A DNA stretch of 64,000 bases from Shewanella schlegeliana (GTDB taxonomy: Bacteria > Pseudomonadota > Gammaproteobacteria > Enterobacterales > Shewanellaceae). The stretch covers positions 310,001 to 374,000 of the forward strand of contig NZ_JAESVD010000002.1 in assembly GCF_016765635.1 (NCBI RefSeq), written 5' to 3'. Positions 57,223 to 64,000 of this stretch are shown here, one piece after another. The position numbers were made by a program, and so were the translations under genes. A model generated the notes under the pieces. It saw only the letters and a program-made list of their open reading frames with translations. It made no database searches and was not told where the DNA came from. Position 1 is the first letter of the stretch, and each line of letters begins with the position of its first letter.

Positions 57223-57759
57223 ATGAAACTCTTTCTAATGACAGCAATTATTGCCACAACACTAGCAATCGGTGGTTGTGCTCAAAAGCAAGAATCAACC
57301 GTCCCTGAAAGCATCATGACCAATGATGGGAATGTTAATATTCTTTGGCAAACCCCAAATGACTATAGCGATATCGAGGCGACTATTGGCCTTCAATCGA
57401 CATTTGAGCAGTACCTTTTTACTCAGCTTACTGACGAACTAGGAAAGCTGGCAAATAAACACTTGGCTAATGACCAACAGCTCGACCTAACCGTGACAAA
57501 TGTCGACTTAGCGGGAGATGTACAACCAACTTTTGGTGCCACCACGAATGATATTCGCGTTATTAGCGATCTCTATCCGCCAAAAATAAGTTTTGATTAC
57601 GCGCTAACTCAAAATGGTAAAATCATAAAATCGGGAAGTGAAAAACTAAACAACATGGGTTTCCTATTTGGTATCCAACCCATCACCAACGATGCCTTCC
57701 CCTACGAGCGAGACTTACTGCTCGATTGGTTTAAAAAGACAATAATGCCTGTATTATGA
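57223..57759 (+). CDS. DUF3016 family lipoprotein
   Basis: A 178-residue exported protein with a lipoprotein signal (IGGC, Cys19). The rest matches the DUF3016 pattern: VNILWQTPNDYSDIEAT, an LTDELGKLANKHLANDQQLD stretch, LDLTVTNVDLAGDV, and the C-terminal FPYERDLLLDWFKKT. Function is unknown; these proteins are common in Shewanella and Vibrio. ACGGAG lies seven bases before the ATG. It is monocistronic; a hairpin follows within 10 bases. Confidence 0.78.
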   Translation: MKLFLMTAIIATTLAIGGCAQKQESTVPESIMTNDGNVNILWQTPNDYSDIEATIGLQSTFEQYLFTQLTDELGKLANKHLANDQQLDLTVTNVDLAGDVQPTFGATTNDIRVISDLYPPKISFDYALTQNGKIIKSGSEKLNNMGFLFGIQPITNDAFPYERDLLLDWFKKTIMPVL

Positions 57760-57760
57760 T

Positions 57761-57800
57761 GTAGAGTCCTGCGCCTCTAAGACTGCAGGGACTCTTTGAG
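57761..57800 (+). terminator. Hairpin after the DUF3016 gene
   Basis: AGAGTCC and TGC pair with GCA and GGACTCT around a CGCCTCTAAGACT-like loop, followed by TTTGAG. The U-tract is short, so efficiency is uncertain. Confidence 0.45.
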
Positions 57801-57912
57801 AGAATAAGCCAAGATAGATCGAATGTGGGGGAATAGTTCCCCCTTCTTGGCTCGACTTTTATCAAGAGAAAGGGGCAAAACTCAAGTGTTCAGGTTGAAC
57901 TAAAGCAAGCTG

Positions 57913-58317
57913 TTAGTTTAATTTGCTTGAGGAATTATTGTAGCCGTCTTCTTGTATCAATTTTTTAGCCTTTTCAATATCGAGCTCTTCTATTGGTAAG
58001 CTTAAATAATAGGGCAAAGATACAATTCTCTTACTCAGTTGGATAATCTTACCCTCCTCTAGTCTTTCAATAACTGAGTGTAAGGTTTCCTCTAAATTCT
58101 CTGGAGCTTGCCGGTATTGTCTACTCATATGGTCAATCATCTGCTGAATAGTATGCTGACCATCAGCGAGCGAGACAACCACACCCAACCACTCATCCAA
58201 AGAGGTAGCCCTATCGGGATACTCAATATCAACTAAAGACACTCGGTTGTTTTTGCTAGAAAAAATAGCATTTCGGTAAAAGTACTGCGTATTATCCATA
58301 AGACTAGCCATCTCCAT
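57913..58317 (-). CDS. PqqD-like small protein (possible RRE fold)
   Basis: A protein of about 134 residues. Its middle (roughly residues 30-95) has the pattern of PqqD-type domains: a hydrophobic strand pair (RVSLVDIEYPDRAT), then EWLGVVVSLADGQHTIQQMI resembling the PqqD LVDGRRTV-type segment, and a helix pair ending in VIERLEEGKII. PqqD domains bind leader peptides of modified peptides but also occur with other partners. No radical SAM modifying enzyme or precursor peptide lies next to it. ATG 58317 is one of several close starts (58311 and 58299 are others); the frame extends to a TTG at 58335. The fold call is tentative. Confidence 0.45.
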   Translation of the reverse strand: MEMASLMDNTQYFYRNAIFSSKNNRVSLVDIEYPDRATSLDEWLGVVVSLADGQHTIQQMIDHMSRQYRQAPENLEETLHSVIERLEEGKIIQLSKRIVSLPYYLSLPIEELDIEKAKKLIQEDGYNNSSSKLN

Positions 58318-58558
58318 CACTAGTTTGAAGCTCAATTAAGTGTACTGCTATTTGATACGGCTAATTTAAAGTTAACCCTTTATTCAATTGCAGCACGATA
58401 ACGCTTTCGGTCGCTCGATTAACGCATTAAAACTACCATTGCTAAGTACCTGTTGCAATTCACGCCTTATTCTAATTGATTTTGCCTTCGTAACGTTCTG
58501 TACGCTTACTAATGTCAGAAAGCTCGAAAAACTCTGACTAAATCGATAGTTAACATCA

Positions 58559-58909
58559 TTAACAATGGTCAAAGTGTGCATTTTCCATACACATAAACTC
58601 CAGCTGTTGCATAGAAAGTACTGGTGGCTGCAATACCTGGATCGATTCGGCTGTAATCGCTTCTAAATCGGCGATCTCATCGATTTGATTGCCATAAGAG
58701 TTAGTACGGCCGCAATAGATGAAATGTTTGTTCCAGCGTACCAGATAAGCACTTTGCTGCTTGCCATCAAAAAGAACATCAGCCTCTAGCGCATGACACT
58801 CTTCTCCTCTATCGGTTAGCACTGCAACAACCAGCTTTAGGTTATCGAACGCCGACAAGTTTAACGTGAGGTACGGCGTAAAGATTGAAGTAACAGATTC
58901 AGACAACAT
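58559..58909 (-). CDS. Small conserved hypothetical protein
   Basis: A 116-residue soluble protein with no signal peptide or membrane helix. The middle contains QSAYLVRWNKHFIYCGRTNS, and there are cysteines at the end (FMCMENAHFDHC). It may be a regulatory or binding protein; the family is not recognised. The start is ATG 58909, eight bases after the upstream GNAT gene stop, so the two form a short operon. Possible function is therefore tied to that acetyltransferase. Confidence 0.6.
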   Translation of the reverse strand: MLSESVTSIFTPYLTLNLSAFDNLKLVVAVLTDRGEECHALEADVLFDGKQQSAYLVRWNKHFIYCGRTNSYGNQIDEIADLEAITAESIQVLQPPVLSMQQLEFMCMENAHFDHC

Positions 58910-58917
58910 AAAGATCC

Positions 58918-59475
58918 TTAGAAAAAGCTTTCGCTAGTTGGTAGCACTAATAGGTAATAGTCACGCTCATCGAAGCTGATGTAATCGACGACTTGCATAC
59001 CACCTTTACGAGTATGGGCAGCAAAAGAGCCTGCATTATCTTCGGCGATAAAGGTCAGCATATAAGGCAACTCGTTAGCGACAAGCTTCTTAATGAAGGC
59101 GACTAACGCCTCAAAAATGCCCTGGCCACGATAGCGACTATCTATCCAGATAGGGCCATACTGACAACAATTCTTTTCGGTTAACTTAGCGCGCTCATAG
59201 TCGAGACGAGGCAAACGATTAAGTAAATTTCGGTAGATTGGCCACTGTTTGAAGAAAGACCAGCGCCCAGCAATCACATAGCCAATAATCTCCCCCTCAA
59301 TCTCAGCCACTACAAGCCAATGCTGATTAACCAATGTGGTTAAGTCAGCCTGAGTGAAAGACTGACCTTGCAGCGAGCTGTCACGCTTATCGGCTGCTAA
59401 CTCATCCTGTAGGTGGTTCTGTTCTAGTGCGACCAATGCCGTAATGTCGGCGGTCTTAGCGCGTCTTATATTCAT
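58918..59475 (-). CDS. GNAT family N-acetyltransferase
   Basis: A 185-residue acetyltransferase. The start MNIRRAKTADITALVALEQN is the common GNAT opening. The acetyl-CoA loop is PIWIDSRYRGQGIFEALVAF with RGQGIF at about 128. The region GYVIAGRWSFFKQWPIYRN gives strand and loop features seen in uncharacterised marine GNATs. Substrate unknown. It is probably co-transcribed with the small gene at 58559-58909, eight bases downstream. The gap upstream to 59770 (295 bases) shows no other gene. Confidence 0.78.
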   Translation of the reverse strand: MNIRRAKTADITALVALEQNHLQDELAADKRDSSLQGQSFTQADLTTLVNQHWLVVAEIEGEIIGYVIAGRWSFFKQWPIYRNLLNRLPRLDYERAKLTEKNCCQYGPIWIDSRYRGQGIFEALVAFIKKLVANELPYMLTFIAEDNAGSFAAHTRKGGMQVVDYISFDERDYYLLVLPTSESFF

Positions 59476-59782
59476 CTACTTTTTTCATCTGTTTTATCTA
59501 GGCCGTCTCTACATACAGAGCTGTAAAAACACTATTTTATCGCTGATTATAGCTGAATTAGGATGACTATTGTTAGGCTTCAAACTACCGACTCTCTACT
59601 GCCATATAAGCTGCCACATAAAAAGCTATAGCCAAGTGCTCCGATGAGCATAACTTAGACAATTAGAGTTCAAAATTTCACACATTTAACATTTATCCAA
59701 CCAGCAAAAGCCAGTATAGTTATTCGACGATTCTAGCGTGATACCGCCAGATCATGACCCAAATAAATAAGTGAGCCCAACC

Positions 59783-60703
59783 ATGTTAGCCCCAAAAATC
59801 AATCATAATAGTTGGCTACGGGAAATGGATCATCCCGCCATTAACCTGCCGCGGTGGCAGCAGCAAGTCGATCTAATTAACGACCTTTATCAGTCGAAAA
59901 ATACCCTTATTATCCAGTCTAATGGTAAAGATGCTCAGATAGTCTGCAGCCTAAAGCAAGCTGATAACGGGTTAACCACCGGGACTATGCTTCAAAGAGA
60001 AGGGCTTATCGATGCCATCTGCGACAATGTTAGCCATGGAGTCACCCAGTTCGACGCAACAAAGATCGGGGGCAGCTTTAGTGACTTCGACAGGCTACTC
60101 GCCGTTAAACTCAATTGGCCAGACGGGCGATTATTTGGCTGTCTAGTCATTTGTGACCCCAAAAGTGACAGAGTCATTGCCACTTCAGCTGCGGTCTGTG
60201 ACACCATTAAGGCGCTGATCCAAGGCGAGTTAAAGCAGATGTATCTGATGGGGCAACTGCAGAGGCTGTCGGTACAGGATGAGTTTACCTGTATGCTCAA
60301 TCCTTACGGCTTTAATCTAATGGCGCCTAGGCAGCTAAGTTTAAGTCGTCGCTTTGGCTCTCACGCCGGGCTCATCGTATTGGAAGAGCAACCCTCGCCT
60401 CAACTACAACAAAAATACACCGAGTCTCAACGAATTCGCATTATTGCTAGGATAATTTCCGATAGCATGCGAGAAGCCGATATCTCAGCCAGAATCGAGA
60501 ATCAACAGTTTATCATTCTTGCCTTTGTCGATAATGAAGCGAATCTTGATAGCTTAATCGCACGTCTGCGCAAACAAGTACACAGAGAGGCACCGGAGAT
60601 AAACCTAATCGTAGGTAAGAGTTTTTTTACTCCCGATACCCAGCTCTCGTTAATCCCAATGCAGCAAGAGGCGATAGCAGATTTAGAGAAGAATCGGGGT
60701 TAA
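59783..60703 (+). CDS. GAF plus degenerate GGDEF-like protein
   Basis: A cytoplasmic protein of about 306 residues. Residues about 20-160 look like a GAF sensor domain (LTTGTMLQREGLIDAICDNV, then FGCLVICDPKSDRVIATSA). The C-terminal 140 residues have the shape of a GGDEF domain: DEFTCMLNPYGFNLM (a D-x-LT-like start), GLIVLE, and a helix-strand DSMREADISARIENQQFIIL where active enzymes have R-GGDEF. The catalytic motif is thus RIENQQF, so cyclase activity is unlikely. It may read out c-di-GMP or be an inactive partner. ATG 59783 was chosen over GTG 59771 for the ribosome site. It stands alone. Confidence 0.65.
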   Translation: MLAPKINHNSWLREMDHPAINLPRWQQQVDLINDLYQSKNTLIIQSNGKDAQIVCSLKQADNGLTTGTMLQREGLIDAICDNVSHGVTQFDATKIGGSFSDFDRLLAVKLNWPDGRLFGCLVICDPKSDRVIATSAAVCDTIKALIQGELKQMYLMGQLQRLSVQDEFTCMLNPYGFNLMAPRQLSLSRRFGSHAGLIVLEEQPSPQLQQKYTESQRIRIIARIISDSMREADISARIENQQFIILAFVDNEANLDSLIARLRKQVHREAPEINLIVGKSFFTPDTQLSLIPMQQEAIADLEKNRG

Positions 60704-60704
60704 A

Positions 60705-60949
60705 AGCAGGTTCTAGGGGAAAGATAGAACTTAGGTCCTAGGGCGCTTCGCTGCGAGGACGGGCTAAAGTCCTGCTAGGAAAAACAAAAGCCAAAAACCT
60801 CAGCCTGTTATCTTTGGTTTTCCCGCTTTATCTTTTCCGGCTTTAACCGTCTCTGATCTTCCTAGGGCCTAGGTCCTTTCTTAGCTTTTCCTAGAACCTA
60901 GGACCTGCTTTTCCTAGAACCTAGGACCTGCTTTTCCTAGGACCTTCTG
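60705..60949. repeat. CCTAGG-type dispersed intergenic repeat, copy F
   Basis: Begins with AGCAGGTTCTAGGGGAAAG and AGGTCCTAGGGCGCTTCG. It then has about 65 bases (from CAGCCTGTTATCTTTGG to CTTTTCCGGCTTTAAC) nearly identical to copy D. It ends in two perfect units (TTTTCCTAGAACCTAGGACC repeated). It starts next to the GAF/GGDEF stop codon and ends exactly at a decayed gene copy. Confidence 0.75.
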
Positions 60950-61070
60950 TTAATTTTGCTTACGTGCCCATTCTAAAAACAATGCAACTGGAAATGGCGA
61001 CATCATCACCATGCCAAGGCCTGACAGACTCGCAATAAGGATCATTCCTTCAACTTCTTGTTTTGACAAT
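60950..61070 (-). pseudogene. Truncated duplicate of the 3' end of the neighbouring small membrane-protein gene
   Basis: On the minus strand this reads LSKQEVEGMILIASLSGLGM followed by VMMSPFPVALFLEWARKQN and a stop. It is nearly the last 40 residues of the gene at 61090-61305 (EGMVMIASLAGLGMVMMSPF and ALFLEWARKQNPD). The upstream half, including the first membrane helix, is missing. An ATG inside could start a 31-residue peptide. I call it a tandem-duplication remnant. Confidence 0.75.
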
Positions 61071-61089
61071 AGGCATATTGGACAGGCTG

Positions 61090-61305
61090 CTAATCTGGAT
61101 TTTGCTTACGTGCCCATTCTAAAAACAGTGCTATTGGAAAAGGTGACATCATCACCATGCCGAGACCCGCTAGGCTGGCAATCATAACCATTCCTTCAAC
61201 TTGCTGTGACATATCGGATAAGAAATAGGTGCCAACCGAACATAGCAACATACTTAAGCCCATCCAATGCAATATTTTTAGAGTTTTTATTACACTTTTT
61301 TCCAC
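61090..61305 (-). CDS. Small two-helix membrane protein, hypothetical
   Basis: A 71-residue protein with two membrane helices: about 12-30 (ILHWMGLSMLLCSVGTYFL) and about 38-62 (GMVMIASLAGLGMVMMSPFPIALFLEW), joined by a short acidic loop. The tail is RKQNPD. Function unknown. The start is ATG 61305. A truncated copy of its 3' half lies just downstream. It is divergent from the META-domain lipoprotein gene. Confidence 0.6.
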   Translation of the reverse strand: MEKSVIKTLKILHWMGLSMLLCSVGTYFLSDMSQQVEGMVMIASLAGLGMVMMSPFPIALFLEWARKQNPD

Positions 61306-61383
61306 TATAAGTCGCCTTTTCTCTGTTGATTTTGTACTAAAATACTCACAGTATATTGATATTAATCACCTTGGATCCCGAAC

Positions 61384-61797
61384 ATGATAAAACAATCCTT
61401 AATCGTAGCAAGTTTGTTATTGAGTTTAACTGCTTGTCAGTCGTCTCCTCAAACTCAAGTAGAGGATTTAGCCATTGAAGGTACATGGCACATTGAGTCA
61501 GCTAATGGCCAGCCAGTCATCGATTACAGCCCTGCTGAACTGATTTTTGATGCAGAGGGGAATCTAACCGGTAACAATAGCTGTAATAACTTTTTCGGTG
61601 GCTATGTACTATCAGGTCAGTCACTGCAACTACAACCAGCAGGTAGCACAATGAAAGCCTGTGTCGATGCGCTGATGGCACAAGAGCAACGCGTGATGCA
61701 AGTGATGCCTAGCGTGACTCAAGCACAAATGGTAAAAGGTAAGCTAGTGCTAAAAGATGCTAGCAACAATACCGTTATGGTACTAAGCAAAAAGTAA
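61384..61797 (+). CDS. META domain lipoprotein (HslJ-like)
   Basis: A 137-residue exported protein with lipobox LTAC (Cys18). The mature part is a META domain: IEGTWHIESANGQPV, FDAEGNLTGNNSCNNFFGGY (the SGCNxF-type core of the family), MKACVDALMAQEQRV and KLVLKDASNNTVMVL. The family includes the E. coli heat-shock protein HslJ, linked to novobiocin resistance, and Neisseria META proteins; molecular function is unclear. The start is ATG 61384. It is single and divergent from the small membrane-protein gene. Confidence 0.82.
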   Translation: MIKQSLIVASLLLSLTACQSSPQTQVEDLAIEGTWHIESANGQPVIDYSPAELIFDAEGNLTGNNSCNNFFGGYVLSGQSLQLQPAGSTMKACVDALMAQEQRVMQVMPSVTQAQMVKGKLVLKDASNNTVMVLSKK

Positions 61798-61840
61798 TCG
61801 CTTAAATATGACATAACAAGGATTTGATTGACTGTTTCGA

Positions 61841-61932
61841 CAAAGTCATCCTTGGCAAATCGGCATAAATGTTCCAGACATAAAGACGATTTTTTACCAT
61901 CCTTGGCAAATCGGCATAAATGTTCCAGACAT
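61841..61932 (-). repeat. 51-bp element, two tandem units, directly after the DAACS terminator
   Basis: On the minus strand the units start at 61932 and 61881 with ATGTCTGGAACATTTATGCC, then GATTTGCCAAGGATG. The 51-base spacing and the position right after the terminator U-tract match the pair at 53648-53740. Confidence 0.85.
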
Positions 61933-61964
61933 AAAAAAACCGCCTTTTAAGGCGGTTTTTTATT
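61933..61964. terminator. Terminator of the DAACS symporter gene
   Basis: The stem AAACCGCCTT/AAGGCGGTTT with A- and T-runs on both sides, about 40 bases past the symporter stop on the minus strand. The 51-bp element follows at the next base in that direction. Confidence 0.85.
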
Positions 61965-62005
61965 GGTTCACTATTAGAGATGAGCCTGAGTTTTGCTCGC
62001 TAGGG

Positions 62006-63304
62006 TTAAGAGTTTAGCTTCTCTGCCATCTCTGCACTCTCTTCCGCATTAGCATTGTAGTGCTCAACATCAATTTCGCCTTCAGACTTAGCAATCACAG
62101 TGGTTGCCACTAAGTCGCCAGAGACATTCACTACAGTACGTGCCATATCCAAGATACGGTCAATACCGGCGATTAACGCAACACCTTCAAGTGGCAGACC
62201 CACAGTGGTCAATACTAAGGTCAACATCACTAGGCCCGCACCAGGCACACCCGCGGTACCAATAGAGGCAAGCGTTGCCGTTAGGATAATGGTGATATAG
62301 TCGACCCAAGTCAGATCGATACCAAATGCTTGAGCCACAAACAATGCAGTTACACCTTGATAAAGCGCGGTACCATCCATGTTGATGGTAGTACCTAGAG
62401 GCAGTACGAAACTTGAGATCTTCTTGTTAACACCTAAGTATTCGCTGGCACACTTCATGCTCGCTGGCAGCGTACCTGCCGAACTAGATGTGGTATACGC
62501 CACAGCTATCGCGTTACTGATCCCTTTAAAGAACTGGATTGGATTTAACTTGGCAAATACGACTAAAACAAAGCTATAGAAACCGACAACATGTAGGAAA
62601 CAGCCGATATAAACCGCAATAATCACCTTAATCAATGGCATCAACATATCGACACCATATTCACCAGCCACCCATGCCATCAGACCGAATACACCGTATG
62701 GTGCAAGTTTCATCACTAAGTCAGTCAGTTTATACATGGCTTCTGCTAGGCTTTCGAATACCTTAATCGCAGGCTTACCATGCTCACCAATTAGCACAAG
62801 AGCGATACCGAGTGCGACAGCGAACACAATCACCTGTAGGATCTGACCACTAGCGAGTGCAGCAATCGGGTTGGTAGGCACGATATCGATTAGAGTTTGC
62901 ATCACAGATGGAGCTTGTTTTACAACTTCTGCAGTCTCATGAGGTACCATATCTAATCCAGCACCTGGCTGCATAAAGTGACCAACCGCTAGACCAAGGG
63001 TGATCGCGATAGAGGTAGTACCTAAGTAGAAAGCGAACGACTTGAAACCAATGCGCCCCATCTTGGCCGTATCTTGCATTGAGGTAACGCCTACAATCAA
63101 GGAGCAGAATACCAAAGGTACAATCAACATCTTGATAGTATTTACAAATAACGTTCCAATTGGTTTCAAGTAGGTCGCCTGCTCACCCAAGCTAACCCCA
63201 GTTAAAATACCTAATAGCATACCAATCATGATCTGTAACCACAGAGGTACAGACATCCAGCTCGACCACACTTTTTTCACCAGTGAAGGTTGTTGACGTG
63301 ACAT
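62006..63304 (-). CDS. Dicarboxylate/amino acid:cation symporter (DAACS family)
   Basis: A 432-residue inner-membrane transporter for glutamate, aspartate or C4-dicarboxylates, driven by sodium or protons. It has eight helices and two re-entrant loops: the first at AVAYTTSSSAGTLPASMKCA (serine-rich HP1), then LPLGTTINMDGTALYQGVTA (NMDGT motif of helix 7), and ASIGTAGVPGAGLVMLTLVL (HP2). ARTVVNVSGDLVATTVIAK in helix 8 carries the substrate-binding Asp and Asn. The tail is acidic. I start at ATG 63304; a TTG at 63322 would add six residues. GltP, GltT and DctA cannot be told apart here. Confidence 0.9.
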   Translation of the reverse strand: MSRQQPSLVKKVWSSWMSVPLWLQIMIGMLLGILTGVSLGEQATYLKPIGTLFVNTIKMLIVPLVFCSLIVGVTSMQDTAKMGRIGFKSFAFYLGTTSIAITLGLAVGHFMQPGAGLDMVPHETAEVVKQAPSVMQTLIDIVPTNPIAALASGQILQVIVFAVALGIALVLIGEHGKPAIKVFESLAEAMYKLTDLVMKLAPYGVFGLMAWVAGEYGVDMLMPLIKVIIAVYIGCFLHVVGFYSFVLVVFAKLNPIQFFKGISNAIAVAYTTSSSAGTLPASMKCASEYLGVNKKISSFVLPLGTTINMDGTALYQGVTALFVAQAFGIDLTWVDYITIILTATLASIGTAGVPGAGLVMLTLVLTTVGLPLEGVALIAGIDRILDMARTVVNVSGDLVATTVIAKSEGEIDVEHYNANAEESAEMAEKLNS

Positions 63305-63473
63305 ATTTAAACCTTGAAACAATTGAAGGAAGGACTACCAGCAAATTACTAGCTCAAAAATAACGCGGCAGTTTAGCATAAGCTTTAAAAGCGAGAGATG
63401 ATCTGTATCACGCTGACACATTCCATAGATTAGTCACAACAAAAACCCCTAGCTCATTGAGAAATTCGTAATT

Positions 63474-63794
63474 TTAGGCCTCAAATTTTGAGCTTTTGTT
63501 ATTTTTAGAGAAATGCATTCGATGAAGTGCAGCTGGCGGCTGATCGCGCTCAATAAGATAACTCCAATAAGCATCATCAAAGCCAGAAAAGATCTGTTTA
63601 TTCTCGGCACGTAAAATAAGCCACCACCAGACTAGCCCCCAAACGCCGAATGTGAGTAACGTCAGAGCAAAGTGCAATCCATGTCTTATGTTCTCGGAGC
63701 GAACAACGCGCTGAGGTTGGGTTGTCGACTCTGCCGAGGCTATTGCTTCCCGTGAACTTGAGGAGATTGAAGAGTTTGATTTCACTTTTTTCAT
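63474..63794 (-). CDS. Small membrane protein, hypothetical
   Basis: A 106-residue protein with a Ser-rich, basic N-terminus (KSNSSISSSSREAIASAEST), one membrane hairpin (about 42-62, FALTLLTFGVWGLVWWWLIL) and a polar C-terminal tail. The LLTFGVWGLVWW motif is seen in short uncharacterised membrane proteins. ATG 63794 is preceded by GTG at 63797. Function unknown; no operon partner. Confidence 0.5.
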   Translation of the reverse strand: MKKVKSNSSISSSSREAIASAESTTQPQRVVRSENIRHGLHFALTLLTFGVWGLVWWWLILRAENKQIFSGFDDAYWSYLIERDQPPAALHRMHFSKNNKSSKFEA

Positions 63795-63929
63795 CACGAG
63801 TCCAGTTGATTACAGGCCATAGAAAAAGTCTAGCAGAGTTAGACTTTAGTCGAATAAGAATTATAAAAATAAATCTGAGCCGCTGGCGCTTCGTGCTAAA
63901 GTGGGCGCAAAAAAAAGGACCACTGAAAA

Positions 63930-64000
63930 ATGATTATTCGTAAAGGCCAAACTACCGATCTTCAAGCCCTAGTTAACTTTAACCAAGCTATGGCTGAGGA
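63930..64000 (+). CDS. GNAT family N-acetyltransferase (N-terminal part, runs off the window)
   Basis: Starts at ATG 63930 with AAAGGA upstream and reads MIIRKGQTTDLQALVNFNQA before leaving the window. The MIIRKGQTTDLQALVNF opening is typical of GNAT proteins. Substrate and the rest cannot be seen. Confidence 0.65.
   Translation, partial: MIIRKGQTTDLQALVNFNQAMAE

Noticed and set aside
58384..58581. 65-codon minus-strand frame after the small hypothetical gene
   Set aside because: It overlaps the end of that gene by 23 bases, has no ribosome site and a Ser/Arg-rich composition unlike its neighbours.

Overview
The window reads as a chromosomal segment of a marine gammaproteobacterium, most likely a Shewanella. 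The inference rests on gene content and order: metK divergent from a tkt-epd-pgk-fba block, xerD-dsbC-recJ, SlyX next to an FkpA-type foldase, a COG3014 lipoprotein followed by lpoB, and the close match of RpiA, YedI, SrmB, CyuR and others to enteric homologues known to me. No rRNA, tRNA, CRISPR array, intact insertion sequence or prophage was seen. Species was not determined and no similarity search was run.

Layout. 1-8.1 kb: the tail of an outer-membrane protein, an FKBP foldase (fkpA), slyX, a COG3014 lipoprotein with lpoB, a secreted M1 aminopeptidase, a small PspB-like membrane protein and a phosphoribosyltransferase. 8.5-16.6 kb: a Tat-exported PhoD phosphatase with a possible Pho box, an endonuclease/exonuclease/phosphatase-fold protein, yedI, rpiA, a DadA-like oxidoreductase and a TSUP transporter. 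16.7-18.7 kb: a decayed stretch with a frameshifted SlyB-like lipoprotein, other gene fragments, a TTAGAGG heptamer array and a dispersed non-coding repeat. 18.7-23.1 kb: a cysteine-detoxification cluster (CyuP-like transporter, CyuA desulfidase, CyuR regulator) interrupted by a 20-copy 14-bp minisatellite. 23.2-27 kb: recJ, dsbC, xerD. 27.4-30.5 kb: two tandem BrnQ transporters. 31-38.4 kb: trmN, srmB, a membrane protein and an RND efflux pair. 38.5-45.7 kb: a TatD-linked-type radical SAM protein, a PAS sensor with a degenerate GGDEF domain, an unknown membrane protein, a ToxR/ToxS-like membrane regulator pair and a DUF481 outer-membrane protein. 45.8-53.6 kb: fba, pgk, epd, tkt and metK. 53.6-64 kb: accessory genes (three GNAT acetyltransferases, VC0807-type and DUF3016 proteins, a PqqD-like protein, a GAF/degenerate-GGDEF protein, a META lipoprotein, a DAACS symporter) among many repeats.

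The core genes form coherent units. tkt, epd, pgk, fba and rpiA cover central sugar-phosphate metabolism and the supply of erythrose 4-phosphate toward pyridoxal phosphate. metK makes S-adenosylmethionine under a recognisable MetJ operator. The cyu cluster imports and degrades cysteine under an Lrp-type sensor.

The most unusual content is non-coding. (i) Six diverged copies of a CCTAGG-rich, partly self-complementary repeat lie 3' of genes, and in two cases supply the stop codon. (ii) Chains of very short GNA-triloop palindromes occur at two loci. (iii) A 51-bp element sits in near-tandem pairs directly after the U-tract of two unrelated terminators. (iv) A long hairpin separates tkt from epd, and a structured, terminator-like element lies upstream of the phosphoribosyltransferase gene. 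No clearly novel defence or biosynthetic system was found. The best protein-level candidates for new biology are the ToxR/S-like pair, the two degenerate-GGDEF proteins and the PqqD-like protein.
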